DNA of 64,000 bases from Microbotryum silenes-acaulis (GCA_003665825.1 QPFY01000008.1:1054001-1118000); one strand, 5' to 3'; counted from the stretch's first letter, positions 1 to 12,140 are shown. Notes: a model not told the origin generated them from the sequence alone. Numbers and translations are program-made.

Positions 1-204
1 TAGCGCATTCGCTGTGGCCTGACAAATCAGCGCAGATTGGAGCGACCGACGTCTGATATCTGATGCTCAGTCAATCTCCTTGCCTCAATCCATCTCGATC
101 GACTTACTCACCCACTTCGTCGAGACTCCAGTCCTTCCTTCCGACAGCTCATTCTTCCTCTCCCTCTCACACCTCACCTCAATCCACCTCACCCAAGCAA
201 CAGC
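1..204 (+). promoter_or_regulatory. upstream region of the G6PDH gene
   Basis: Pyrimidine-rich leader (CT/TC runs around 60-190) directly upstream of the G6PDH start codon. No clear TATA box is seen. It probably holds the 5' UTR; the upstream edge of the promoter lies outside the window. Confidence 0.4.
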
Positions 205-2843
205 ATGTCCAAGGAGACCACGGGTGACATCCCCTCGGCGGGCCGCTCGGGCGAGCACAGTCTCGAGACCAACACGGTCATCGTCGTACTCGGTGCCAGT
301 GGTGATCTTGCCAAGAAGAAGGTGCGCTCCAAGCCATGCATGGATGAACTGAACCTGGAAGCCGAAAATAGGGAGTGATCTAGCGTATCCGCGGTGTGGC
401 CGTCGTTGCTCATTCCCGCGCCCCGGATGATGACGATGACGATGACGGTCACGGCTCGGGCGGGGTGTGCAGCCCACACCGAGGGACGCCGATCGGTCAG
501 AGAGGCAGTCGAGCTACTTCGCCCACCTTGCGCCCTGATGCATGCAAACATGGTATTCCTCGAAGAGTATAGCTAACCTCGCATGGTACTATCTCATAGA
601 CCTTCCCCGCCCTTTTCGGCCTGTACAACAACGGCTTCTTGCCCAAGGGCATCCGCATCGTCGGCTATGCCCGCACAAAGATGGACGAGGAGGTCAGTGT
701 TCAAACCCCGCCAGTCCTTCACATTGCTCCTATGGCTCGAGACAGCCTCTTGTATCTCCCGTTGCGACGCATGCTGCGCTTCAGCTTGGATGCGGCCAAC
801 TTCGAATTGCCGCGGAGTCTACGGCGCCTGTTCCCGCCATTCGTTGATTAGCCGCCGCGGTCACTTGCTCGGGTCGCAAGTGCCAAAGGATGGTCGGACA
901 TCGCTTGCTGTCGATAATATGCCTCCCTTCAACTGAGATCGCCCGGAGGACCTGTCATCAGCCACTCGGTGATATGCCGCCGCACGCGGCGAACGGCGCT
1001 TCGGACCGCGCCAGTCCGGGCATACCGGCAACCCACCCGAGCTGGGACTTGTCGTCGCCAACAGCTGTCAGGCATCGCAGTACGATAGGACTGAGCTGAC
1101 ACATGAAATTGACCCGCCATTCACAGGAGTACCACAAGCGAGTTGTTCAGTACATCAAGACCCCAATTCCGGCCATGAAGAAGAAGCTCGAGGAATTCGT
1201 CGGCCTCTGCACCTACGTCTCGGGCCAGTACGACGACGATGAGAGTTTCCAAGGCCTCGAGAAGGAGCTCAAACGCATCGAAAGCGAATACGAGGACAAG
1301 GGTTCCAAGAACCGCGTCTTTTACATGGCCCTGCCCCCGAGTGTGTTCACGACCGTCGCACAGCACCTCAAGACCAACAATTACTCGGAGGGTGGCATCA
1401 ACCGAATCATTGTCGAGAAGCCGTTCGGCAAGGACTTGGAGAGCTCGCGTGAAATGCAGGAGGCGCTTAAGAAACAGTGGAAGGAAGACGAGGTGAGTCG
1501 AATGGATGCTAGAAGTATACGTGGACCGCACCGTTGTCTGACGACGATGGCGACCTGGCACCCCGTGGCATTTCGTGACAGATCTACCGAATCGACCACT
1601 ACCTCGGAAAGGAGATGGTCAAAAACTTACTTGTTCTTCGATTCGCCAACGTCATGCTTGATGCTTCTTTCAACAAGTCGCTCATCTCGAATGTGCAAAT
1701 CACGTTCAAGGAACCTTTCGGTACCGAGGGTCGCGGCGGTTACTTTGACGAGTTCGGAATCATCCGTGATGTTATGCAGAACCGTAAGCATTCAGTGATC
1801 TCTGCATTCATTTTTCTAGAAAGGCCTTGCAGCTCATACAGTCGTCGTACTCTCCCTCACAGACTTGTTCCAAGTTCTCAGTATCCTTACCATGGAGCGA
1901 CCTGTGTCATTCTCGTCCGAGGACATCCGAGATGAGAAGGTGCGTTCTTGTGGTCGATGTGGCTATATTTTGAACGGGGTTCTAAGCGAGCATCTACGGC
2001 TTCGTGTTGCAGGTCAAGGTGCTTCGCTATATCCCTCCTCTTTCCGTCGACGAGTGCTTGCTCGGGCAATACACTGGCGCCGAGACCAAGGACGGAAAGA
2101 AGCCCGGCTACCTTGAGGATGAGACCGTACCCAAGGGATCCATCTGCCCTACTTTTGCTGCTATTGTCGTCCACGTCAACAACCCGCGCTGGGAAGGTGT
2201 CCCCTTCATCCTCAAGGCCGGTAAAGGTGAGTGCGCCGAGTAGGACAGGTTCTTCGTTACATTGCTCATACTCCTCGACTTGCCTGCTCGCACTCCAGCC
2301 CTCAACGAACAAAAAACGGAGATTCGAATTCAGTACAAGGACGTGACCGACGGTATCTTCGCCGAGATTACGCGCAATGAGCTCGTGATCCGAGTGCAGC
2401 CCAACGAGGCGCTGTACCTCAAACTCAACGCCAAGGCCCCAGGGTTGGCGATGCGCACGGTGCCGACCGAGATGGACTTGACGTACAAGCGCCGCTTCTC
2501 GGACCTCAAGATCCCCGAGGCGTACGAGGCGCTGATCCTCGATGCGTTCAAGGGCGACTCGGCCAACTTTGTGCGCGACGACGAGCTCGATATTGCGTGG
2601 AAGGTTTTCACACCGTTGTTGCACTACATTGACGAGAAGAAGCCCAAGCCCGAGCCGTACGAGTACGGATCGCGCGGGCCGGCATCGTTGGAGGACTTTG
2701 TCAACAAGCACGGTGGCTACACCCGCAGTGAGAAGCCTTACACGTGAGTTTTGCAACGCTTGTTGGCCCCAGTCACGGTGTGTTCAGCCCACTCATGGAG
2801 ACTTGTTGACGAATGCAGGTGGCCCTCAACGTCGGTCCTGTAA
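205..2843 (+). CDS. ZWF1: glucose-6-phosphate 1-dehydrogenase
   Basis: First and rate-controlling enzyme of the oxidative pentose phosphate pathway in the cytosol; it oxidises glucose-6-phosphate and makes NADPH. Eight exons join in phase: 205-321, 600-692, 1127-1492, 1582-1783, 1863-1939, 2013-2226, 2299-2743, 2819-2843, giving 512 residues, the usual fungal length. The NADP-binding fingerprint [10 protein letters not shown] is at residues 30-39. The active-site signature RIDHYLGK is at 195-202, and its codons open exon 4. Later conserved blocks include [28 protein letters not shown] and FILKAGKALNEQ, the last spanning an exon junction. The terminal exon is only 25 nt and ends in WPSTSVL. 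Intron 2 is long (434 nt) for this locus. The start is the only ATG in frame before the Rossmann motif. The antisense reading frame over exons 5-7 is a shadow. Confidence 0.96.
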
Positions 2844-3272
2844 GGGTGCGAGGAATGCTACTATATCGGGTCCCTGTGTTTTTGCTCGGCAAATTGTGCC
2901 AATATATAGTCAGAAGACGTTTATTCTGGGCTCCACTTATTTGGTTTGCTCGTCGCCCTCTCGAACTTGATACTTCAATGATCGTATAAACTGCAGTGCG
3001 AAACAATGTCCAAGTTGTACCCCATTCGGTGCACCAGTGACCGACGGGGGCGCCTGTCTGACTTGGGCGAGGCAATTTTGTCCAGTTTTGTCCAGGCGCG
3101 CGCGCGTGGGAGGTGGCTTCGCAAACGCCCTGCGCCGCGAGCTCCACCCCCGATCCCCATCCACGACACATCCAAGCCAACTACGCTAGTTCACTGAATC
3201 GACTTTTTGGTCACCTTCTGACTTCATCTTTGCCCACCACCTTCTCCCTCCAATCCCACTCGCCAAAACAAG
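2844..3272. other. intergenic, G6PDH 3' end and RPS20 promoter
   Basis: A 429-bp tandem-gene gap. It holds the 3' UTR of the G6PDH gene and the CT-rich leader just before the RPS20 ATG (about 3195-3272), typical of ribosomal protein genes. No other gene is visible. Confidence 0.5.
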
Positions 3273-4196
3273 ATGAGTTACGTCGCCAAAAAGGAAGAGT
3301 TCGACTCGTCCGCGCCCGCGGTCAAGAGCCACAAGATCCGCATCACCCTCACCAGCAGGAACGTCAAGAACCTCGAGAAGGGTGAGTGCTCTTTGCTGGA
3401 TATCAGAGCCTGGCCTCTTGGAGTGAAGAGCGTAGAGCTGGCTTTGGGTTAGCTGCGGTAGTGTTGGGTGTGTGGTACGCGGCGGGCCGGCGGTGCGATC
3501 AAAAATCGATGGCTGGTCCTGGCGCCTACATGAGCGTACATCGCGGATGTCCGGGCATCTGCACTGCACGCGTGAACCCTCTCGTATGCGTTCGAGTGCA
3601 GTACGCGTCCTTGCGGCGTGTCTGTGCCCCGTGGATCTCGATCGAGTCGAATGGGCCCACCCAGCGCCCACCCGCGACCCAACAGCACGCACCTGCAGCT
3701 TTGAGCCCGGGGCCCCCGACTAGCGACTCACTCGTCCACTCACTCGCTGATCTCCCCTTGTTCTCTCTCTTTCTAGTCTGCTCGGACTTGGTCAACCGCT
3801 CCAAGGACAAGCAATTGCGCGTCAAGGGCCCCGTCCGTCTCCCCACCAAGATCCTTCACATCACCACCCGCAAGTCGGTAAGTGATTATTGGCCCATTTG
3901 GGGACCGGCTTGGCATGTTGCCAATCGCTGATGTACAATCCCTCTTTCTATTGCATCACAGCCTTGCGGTGAAGGATCCAAGACCTGGGACCACCTCGAG
4001 ATGAAGATCCACAAGCGCCTCATCGACCTCGAGTCCCCCGCCGAGGTCGTCAAGCAGATCGTACGTTCTTCTCCGCTTCCACGACTGCCCTTGCATCTCA
4101 GCATCTCAGCAGCTGACCGCTACCTCCATCACTGTGATTCAGACTTCGATGTCGATCGACTCTGGCGTCGAGGTCGAGGTCACCATTGCCGCTTAA
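3273..4196 (+). CDS. RPS20: 40S ribosomal protein S20 (uS10)
   Basis: Component of the head of the small ribosomal subunit. Four exons (3273-3381, 3777-3877, 3962-4060, 4143-4196) give a 120-residue protein, the family's usual size. The protein starts [11 protein letters not shown] and contains [37 protein letters not shown] and [13 protein letters not shown], all diagnostic of eukaryotic uS10. It ends VEVEVTIAA. The first intron (395 nt) is long relative to the gene, as is common in fungal ribosomal protein genes. I looked in it for a C/D or H/ACA snoRNA and saw no convincing box pair. It is convergent with the FCP1-like gene, with 287 bp between stop codons. Confidence 0.97.
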
Positions 4197-4483
4197 TTGC
4201 TTCGATGGTTGATGCATACAAGGACAAGGCTCGTTCCGTCCGGTTGGAACTTCTACCCGTGTTCTGCGGGGACGAGGTCTCCACGGCGAATCGAACTTCT
4301 TCTCTGCCTTTTTTTGAAGTTGTTTGTAGACGCTTCGGTTCCTTTCATGTTACAAATTGCAAGGCATCATGCTCTTCTTCACTTCTGCTACCACGGGATG
4401 CCCAGATACCTTGCTCAAGCGAGAAGAAGTAACCTACAGTCAATCAAAGTCCCTCGGGGTACAATTTGCTACTTGTCCCATCA

Positions 4484-6279
4484 CTACGGACTGGAGAACC
4501 AGTTCGGATCCCAGTCCCTCGTGACAGGAATATCTTGCGCACGACAAAACTCTCTTGCCCACGCTATCCGTTCCCCCTCATCGACGATGGCCGTCCTTTT
4601 CAATCCACCGTTACGGATGAAACCCGCAATGTTGCTCTGCTCTCGCAGTTGTTCAAGGAGGTAGATGGTCGATAAGAGCGCTTCGTCTTGGCCGCAGGGG
4701 TGAGTGGAAGCGATCTCGGTCGCTGAGGCTCGAGGGAGATCGACGGAAGGGGCTCGAAATCCTCGGGGTAAAGAGGCCCAGCGAGGAGGACTCGAAGGTG
4801 GGAGACTCGAGGGATCGAGCAGGAAGGGTTCGATGGGGAGGTGGTTGTAGGGTTGAGTCGCCTGTTGAAGTCGAAATTGAAAAAAAAAAGTTCAGTTGCC
4901 GCAATACCTCCACCCCATTGTCCCTCGGAAGGACTTACAGCTTTGCCCTCTTCGTCATCCAATAATACCGTTCTTCTCGGTCCCAGCTCACCCCCCAGCA
5001 CGCGCCAAAGCGGATCCAAATCCTTGGACGTCTCGACGTCGAGATCGAACTCTTTCGGCGTCAACCCCATCTTTTCCCTCGACCAAACCAACGCCAGCGC
5101 ATCCCCCTCTTCCGCTTCCCACGATTGACCACCTTGCACCGAGTTTGCCCGCTCGTGGTCGACGAGTCCGACGGCCGCGAGCAGGGCCAGGACGTTCTTG
5201 GCCCTTGCCGACGAGTAGACCGCCAGGATCCATCTCGGTGACCCATCGGTGGTTTGACTGACGAGGTAGTTGAGGAACGTGGCGAGGTAAGGTCGTGCGA
5301 TCGGAGATCGTGAACCAGACGCATCTCGCTTCTTGCGAAACAGCAACGTGTTATTGAGGTCGAGGACGAGGCAAGGCGGTGAGATCGGTTCGGGGAGGAC
5401 GGACGAAGGCTCTTGAGCAATCGCGAGGTAGGCCTCGGTCGGTTCGGGAGGTGGCGCATCGCGCGCCCGCTTGACTCGACGTTGCGGTCGGACGTATGGG
5501 CCACTACCACTGGTAGGTGCAGGCGGGGATCTGGCCCTTGGGCGAGCATGCGGTCGTGCATCACCCTGCCCGCGACCATGCGCCGGAGCCGGGTGGGTCG
5601 GAGCATTCTGATAGTTTGGGGGCTGGGACTGAGGGTATGGCTGATTGGCTTGCGGGTACTGCTGTTGGTAGTCTTGGTGATTCTGGGCATAGGGGAAAGG
5701 CGGGTACGGTGCTCCCCAGCGCTGGTGTTGATCCCACACGGGGGGTGTCGGCTCGAAGAAACCTCTTTGGAGCTGGGGCAGGAAGGCTGGGTTGTAGTGA
5801 ACCCCATTGAATGACACAATGCCATTGATCAAGGGTTGATGCGGAGAATAACCTCTGAGTGGATTGGAGTCAAAGCTGAGGTAGTTCAGGTCGGTGTAGC
5901 CCGTGCACTCTCCAATCCACACGCGCGGTCTCGGCAGAACTAACTCGGTCTGGCCCCCGATCGAAGCTGAATTGAACGCCGGCGGTGCGTAAGGTGACTG
6001 ATTAAACTGAGGCGGTGGGGATGCCATCGGGGCGTAGGGCGGTATCGGCATTCCATTCGGGTAAAATCGTGTGTGGGGCATGAACGGCATGTATTGCTGC
6101 TGTATCGGCTGCTGCTGCTGATGCTGGTGTGACACCTGCCATCTGCCGGCATCCCGTTCTGGAACCAACCTCCCACTCGGAGCAGCTCCTACAGCCCCCG
6201 GTCGTCGGTCCATGCGCTTCGCCTCTTGTCTCTGCTTTCGTATTAGCCTGGGTGATCCTTTCTTCTTCTTGCCGGCCAT
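4484..6279 (-). CDS. FCP1/NIF-type HAD-superfamily protein with Q/P-rich N-terminus
   Basis: Two exons (6279-4939 and 4861-4484) joined in phase 0 give 572 residues. The start ATG encodes MAGKKKKGS; a reading frame extends upstream but without an ATG that fits better. Residues about 1-290 are Gln/Pro/Tyr-rich and low in complexity, with a basic start. The HAD domain begins at LVLDLNNTLLF (about 305-315) and continues with a serine motif region (AVYSSARAKNV), a lysine region and LLDDEEGKA. Exon 2 adds QPYNHLPIEPFL and LLSTIYLLEQL, typical of fungal FCP1-homology proteins. Classical FCP1/SCP phosphatases carry DxDx(T/V); here the second aspartate is asparagine (DLNNT), so strong phosphatase activity is uncertain. 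The intron was chosen because the unspliced frame loses the conserved C-terminus. The biological role is unknown; a nuclear or RNA-linked role is only a guess from the basic, Q-rich N-terminus. Confidence 0.85.
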
Positions 6280-6919
6280 CGTATCGATGAGGCTGGCACA
6301 CCACACGCGTCGCATTCAACTGCTCAGTGCTCGCCGAGGTTGTCAGGCGCTCGGACCACCCTGCGACGAAATGGGATGGTCCGCTGGCGGGAGCTGCAGT
6401 CGCCGAGCGGAGAAGATGTCAGTCAAAAGCGTTACCATCCCTGGGACCCAGCTAAACCCTTACCGAGACAAGTTCGTACTTTCAGTGTAGGGCGAGTCGG
6501 TCTCCGGGTCGCTGTCTGGAGGCAGCGACACAAGTGGAAGAGATGAGCTGGCCAACCTCCGCACGCGCCTCTCAGAGCGACGGCCCACCAAGGCCTACCA
6601 AGGCCCACCAAAGCCCACCAGGCTGGCAGGGCCGACCGCGGACGCCCATCCGGCGCGCCGCTCCCCTGGCGGGAGCTCGACGTCCAGCAGCCAGCAGAGC
6701 TAGCAGAGCAAATGACTGAGTTTTCAGGCTCGCTCTCCTTCAAGGATTGAAGTCACGGCATTGTACATATTATATCCGAGGTGGTACTGATGGTAAAGCT
6801 TTGGGATACTGATGGGGAACTCCTACTACTGAGGCGGGGACAGCGTGAATTCACGGAAAAACGGTCTCTAGACCAGCTAGAGAAGATATGACACGAGCGA
6901 ACAGTATGGCGCCTCGAGC
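6280..6919. other. intergenic with a 10-bp tandem repeat
   Basis: A 640-bp gap between two minus-strand genes. It contains four in-register 10-bp units of the type RGGCCYACCA at 6581-6620. No coding signal seen beyond shadow frames. Confidence 0.5.
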
Positions 6920-8279
6920 TCAAATTATTTGGGGATAGCACCGAATCTTCGTCGCAGGCGGGGCTGGGATTTGAATTTGGGCTGGGCGATGCTTGCGAGC
7001 GCGAGCGGCGCCGACGACCGAAGCCGTTTCGTGTTGGAACGTCATGGATGAAATGTGCGGTGCTCGACCGAAGATGATCGCATTTGGTAGTACCGGTGAC
7101 TCGGGTGGTGAGAGCGGTACGTACTCGGTAGGCACCGTCAGGGACTTCTCGAAGCTCTCCGGTGGCGGCACCGGAAGCAGGACCGAGGGGAACGGCACAG
7201 CGGCACAGGGGCTCTGGAGTGCGGGGGTGGCGGAGGTGGGTTTGACCTTGCGTCTCCTCGGGGCTCGGGTCTTCGAACGTCGCGAGGAACCTTCGAACGT
7301 ATCCGTCCATTGTAGTCTTCGGTCGTCGAGAATTTCATCGGCCATGGATGTTCCAGGCCGGCTCAAGGTGAAGGACCCGTTCGCGGCCCGGTGGCGGCTC
7401 GCGACGAACGGCTTCAAGACCAATCGAGGAGTAGATGTCGCCGGTGAAAGATGTGGACTGGAGGGGGATGACGGCAGCGAAGGTGTCGAGCGTGCGAAGG
7501 CCATATTGTCGTCCGTCTCGAAGACACAAGGCTTGGCTGATGATTGGTTCAACGGGTTGCTGAGGCGTCGATAGGGGAAGAAGGGTGACGTTCGCGACCG
7601 CTTCTGCGATATCGTGGCATGTGTGGGCGCAGGGGCCACAAAGGTGGGTTTGATCTATTACCGCAGTGGTGAACAAAACTTTCAGTTCAGCATTCACGCT
7701 CAAGAGCAGGCGAAGATACCGAAGATCAAGCAGCAACGTGATCTGAGGACTTACTCACTCCTCCAGTACCATCGGCGGCTCGGCGACGCAGTCTAGACCC
7801 CTCGACGGGCTACAGGCAGCGGCATGGGCGACGACGCTCGAGTAGGAATGGAGCGAGTCCATGTTGTAGCACATGATGTAATTGTAATCAAACATGCCTT
7901 GCTCGATCGTGGGTGACGGAGGAATACTGCCGCACGTGAGCGATGACATGATGCCCGACGCGTTGGCCTCGGAGTCGAGGGCGGCTGTCGGAGACTCCAG
8001 CACTTGGAAGACGGCTGTCGGAGCCGTCACAAAGTGGTCGTAGTCGCTGGACATGTATTGGCTGTAGTTTTCGTGACCAGGCGTTTTGAAGGTTTTGCAG
8101 TCTGGAGTTTGTGGGGTCAGCGGCCAATCGTTGGAGGGTGTGATGGGAGCCGAATATTCGCACTGAGTCGGCGACGAGGCGAATGCGTAAGTGCCGAGCG
8201 ACTCAGCAAGGTGGACAGAGTCGTAATAGTCGATGTCGGGTGAGCCAGAGCCTTCAAGCGATGGTATACTGATGTTCAT
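6920..8279 (-). CDS. fungal protein of unknown function, Ser/Pro-rich
   Basis: I do not recognise this protein. The best model has two exons, 8279-7759 and 7559-6920, giving 386 residues. The start ATG opens MNISIPSLEGSGSPDIDYYD. The donor is GA|GTGAGT. The acceptor follows a pyrimidine tract ending CGCCTCAG and is the one that restores phase. Exon 1 is rich in Ser, Thr, Pro and Tyr with recurrent SPT/TPQTPD-like motifs. Exon 2 has a basic patch (RRSKTRAPRRRKVK) and short SP motifs (PLSPPESPVLP). There is no membrane segment or signal peptide. The basic stretch plus many SP/TP sites would suit a phosphorylated nuclear regulator, but that is inference. The intron choice is moderately secure; alternative acceptors nearer the donor give early stops. 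Confidence 0.55.
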
Positions 8280-10232
8280 ACTGTTCACTTGGATGGAAAA
8301 GAGAAAAGAGCGAAAGATGGAGTTTTGCAGGGTGATGGCGCCGAAGTCGCATCGCCGGCGACCCCGATCGCAAATGAGAGCGGAGCCCGGAGCCAATCTC
8401 GATCAGGGCGGCCGAGGCGTCGTAGGTGTCACCAGCGCCTTCGCCGCGAGACTCATTTCAAATAGCTCGCTTCGCGCTGTGGCTCGCGCTCGACGCTCGA
8501 AGTGTGTCGGTACCTGGCCGTAGGCACCGGTTCCACGACCCCGACCGGCACCGTCATGCCGAGTGGCGGGCCAGCATTGATTTATCGTTCCCTGCCAGAT
8601 GCTCGGACCCTCCTGTTCGAAAACGCTGCTTGTAGTCCACGATGTTCGATGAACAAATCCTGACTAACTGGCTACTTTTCGCAAGTGGTGACCTGCAGCT
8701 GCCGGAATGCTTGCAAGATATCATGCCAACAGCTGTCAGCCTTTCTAGCCGACGAGCCCAACAATGTATATGCACATGATCCTGTTCAGCACGCTGCTGC
8801 AAGATCTAAGCCACATTTGCGAGTACCGTGCCGCCACGACTGCGGTCGGAGGAATAATGCACGCCTATAATGTAGGTATCAGGTAAGGCTTAAAACATGA
8901 GCCAAATGTCATTGTTTGACGTGATCTCTCACTGCAGTATAGTCAGGTTGGTAGATATCTAGATGTGGACATCGTCTTGTATCGCCTCCGAGTCGACGCT
9001 GCACCTGAGATCAGACTACTTGGGCACTTCAATTAAAAGGCGGTCGGGTGAGCTTTGCATCTTGGTCGCATGCACGTCCATTGCCCAGCGCTGAGCGTCA
9101 TCCAGCCCGGCATGACGAGACCCTATCGCCACCGTCCGTGCACCCTTGGTGGGTAGCTACTTCAGCGGGCGTACCCAGCCTACTCAAGCATCTTGGCGCG
9201 CTAATTTTCATTTTTTCACTCGACGCCCTCGTGCTATTGCACAGCCTACGTTGGCTTGTACCCCACGATACCAATATCCAGGCTTCTCGCGATCTCATGG
9301 CTCTCGTTTCATTCGTCCCCGTAGCCTGTCGCTGGACTTGGGGAATATTATCTACCTGGCTGATCCCAAGAGCCAGCCGCCGGTCATTCCGGCGCTCAGT
9401 ACTGACCGGGTCATGCTGCCTGCCTAATGAAACGGAGAACTGCCGCAGTGCGATTAGCATCCAGCGTTGCCGGCCCAACCACTTCGCCCATGCTGAAAGG
9501 TGTTGAGAGGTAATGCCACTGCAGGACAGGCTCCAAGCTCCGCCGCACGATTTTTCAAAGTTGCTCAGCGCATGTTGCATCGGCGGTGATTGCCCGTACG
9601 AAAATGTGATGGCTAATTACCACCTTATCTCGTCAGACGGCTTCAAGCGTAGGCCACCTATGTATGCGACTCTGAAGTGAGCGTCAGGCCGATTGGCTGG
9701 CATCACGCGAACTTCTTATTACAAGCTCGACCATTCGACTCTTCTGGCATATCACGTGGTACCAGGCCCGCCAATTTCATTATCTCACGAAGATAGGTGG
9801 TGTTACCATGCGCTGATCTTGATGCACCCGTCACGATTAGGAAGTTCGCGGTCAAACCCTCGGACTGCGAGTGCGAAAAGATAAGTGAGACATAAGGCTC
9901 ATACTGCAACTTGACTCGTTCCCGCTACTTGGTCCGCACCGCGCTTCCTACGAAGGATTCGAAAGGGCCTTCCGTCATTTATCTCCACGATTCGCCATGC
10001 GCGTCGACGGCAAGGGTCGGTCGCATGCAAGGCCGTGCTCCCTGCGCTTTAAAGTTCTGTGTGATCAACCTTCACCTATCTGGGTAATCGAAGAACACGG
10101 TACTCAAAGAAGCTATTAAGCTTGGCTCACTTTTACCACCGTCATTTATTTGACGACCTGGGCCCGCGGTGACGCCAGCGTGGCCGCCGAATCCCGATCC
10201 CCGCCTTCGGAGGCTGTCTCACCTCGGCCATA
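8280..10232. other. gene-poor stretch
   Basis: About 1.95 kb without a credible gene. The frames present are short, overlap on both strands and lack splice-consistent extensions. No tRNA or LTR ends were recognised. It forms the left edge of the repeat-rich block that continues to about 18 kb. Confidence 0.5.
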
Positions 10233-10384
10233 CATCAGCAACTTTGCCACTCGCGCTTAGTGCAATTTAGCGCACCGGAGATTATAGAAAACGAGCTAAA
10301 TTTCACAAAAAGTGCGCTTTTGGCACTAAAGTGCGCTAAATTGCACTAAATTGCACTAAAGCGCGAGTGGCAAAGTTGCTGATG
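10233..10384 (-). mobile_element. 152-bp MITE with terminal inverted repeats, copy 1
   Basis: A 152-bp non-coding element bounded by a perfect 26-bp terminal inverted repeat that starts CATCAGCAACTTTGCCACTC. After one indel the inverted repeat continues for about another dozen bases. The inside carries repeated TTTAGTGCAA/TTTAGCGCA motifs. It is flanked by TA on both sides, a possible 2-bp target duplication. It is the reverse complement of the element at 15033-15184, with one mismatch in 152 positions. No transposase is present, so it would be mobilised in trans. The superfamily cannot be set from the sequence alone. Confidence 0.85.
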
Positions 10385-11264
10385 TATCAGCCGTGGGAGC
10401 ACAGAGATAGTAATGAGAAGGGGTCGCTCTCTCAGGTGGCCTCACTGCCGTTGCAGTCGACAACTGCGTACCTAGGCAAGTCCGATGTGAGCAGCCACGC
10501 AGGCAGTTCATGCACCTCCACTCGGCGTACGAGAGCTCCGGCAACCTATAGACCGAGCAAATTTGAGGGTCCGAAGCCCATTGAGCGAAAATCAAATAAA
10601 GCCTCGGCGCCCCGATCTCAGTCTGACGGTGCATCAACTTCGGCTCCATTAATAGTCGCGAGCCTACACTGGTTTCGTTGTACGTTCTTGTATCGGGGTT
10701 TGTTCTAGAACGCTCTACGACATGAGCTATAGGTACTTACCTGGAACGAAGCCATTCGGTTCTGAAATACTTTAGTAGATGCGCATTCTTCGATCAGCTC
10801 AAGGGTGGGAAGCTTCGGTCAGAGCTAAGACGTGGAATGGCGGGACTGGATATCTTTGCTCTCCTTCGATCTACCTACCAAATCCCAACCGCGAAAGAAG
10901 CTTGGTAGGGCCTAAATTGGCTCACGGAGTACTTCTGCGGCTATAGGTGAATGCGCAGTCGCCAGCTGCCGTGAAGCGAAGCGCGTGACGTCGCCTCGAT
11001 CTGAGAGCCGAGAACTTTTCCGCACCGAGGATGATATTGAACTAGACCTTGGGTAGGGCCAGCGTTGTGTGAACGTGAGGTCTATTGGATTGGTCCATTG
11101 CTGCGTCACTACCTAGATTGTAGCTGTCCAACGGCCTCTCACTGAGATGACACTGCCTACTGCAGATACCGAGCACTAGGTGCTAATGACGCCGTTTTCA
11201 CCGGCGATCGATCGATGATCTGCGCTCGAAGGAGCTCGCTTCGTTACGTCTGGGTATATGACGT
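10385..11264. other. intergenic between MITE and permease fragment
   Basis: About 880 bp with no supported gene. Short frames only, none with family motifs. Confidence 0.45.
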
Positions 11265-11555
11265 TCGGCAGGCAGAACGATATTCCAGTTGTACCAGTAA
11301 TTCCAGCCCATGGCGAAAGAGAATGCGGGGTTGACGAAGCGTTGAGCGAGCGAGATGTGGCCACCAGGGATGGGGAGCGCGGCAATCATTTCACCGAGCG
11401 AGACCATGACACCGAAGGTGATGGATCCCATAGCGGCAAAACCCATCAGCAGACCCAAAGGTCCACCGTGTCGGAGAGCGTTGGCCGTTCCCAAGAAGAG
11501 ACCGGTTCCGATGACACCACCTGGTACGGCAGAGCGAGACACAGCGCACGGTCAG
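11265..11555 (-). pseudogene. partial duplicate of amino acid permease exon 3
   Basis: Near-identical copy of 13630-13920 at a constant offset of 2365 bp through position 11528, then a few indels. It covers the first three quarters of exon 3 of the neighbouring permease, from GGVIGTGLFLGT through NYWYNW to LPAE. It includes the intron's acceptor AG and roughly 30 bp of the intron itself. Only one mismatch was seen in the coding part (Thr to Asn after NYWYNW). It breaks off inside the exon into unrelated sequence, so it cannot encode a transporter. Retention of intron sequence shows DNA-level duplication, not a retrocopy. Confidence 0.85.
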
Positions 11556-12140
11556 TGGCAGAATTTTCGCTTTCTACATGTCACAGAACGGTGTCCGTTG
11601 AGAGACAACATAAAAAGCACAACCTGAGTGTTGAACACCTAGGACGGTCTACAAGACATGACTCAGAGAACTATCTGACCATACTGAAAACAGCATTGTG
11701 ACGAGGTCGACAGCCTGAAAGGCAAAAGTCGGCTTTTTCTTTCGATCGGGGTCAGCCATTCTATCGTGAGTAGCGGGGTTTGCCGACACAGTACATATTC
11801 ACGTCCATTCGCAGAGACATTGGCACCATCATCCAACCGGGGCGCAAGGGCAGGGGCAGGGGGTAACATCGCTTACTCGATTCTTACTCGTGCCCCTGTT
11901 CCCCTGGGAGCGAGGTCAGAATATCCCGCCGCGGAGGTCCGCTGAGGCGGCGGCATCATGAAGCAACGAACATGGTTTACCACAGATTCCTCTCGCGCGG
12001 CAGCAGAGGTGTGTGGATGACAAATTGACATTCCCACTCCCATTACTACCGAATATTATAAAGCGTGACGCTCTCGGGTGTCAAATATCCGAAAGTTTTC
12101 CCCACGAGAACCAACCGGGCAAGCTTTCGCCCCTACATCT
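11556..12140. other. intergenic, downstream of the permease
   Basis: 585 bp containing the 3' UTR of the permease on the minus strand. No other feature seen. Confidence 0.45.

Noticed and set aside
1887..2756. 289-codon open frame antisense to G6PDH exons 5-7
   Set aside because: Shadow of a well-supported, GC-biased coding strand; it crosses G6PDH introns and has no family motif.
3382..3776. intronic snoRNA in the long first intron of RPS20
   Set aside because: Ribosomal protein introns often host snoRNAs, but no C/D (RTGATGA...CTGA) or H/ACA arrangement could be seen.
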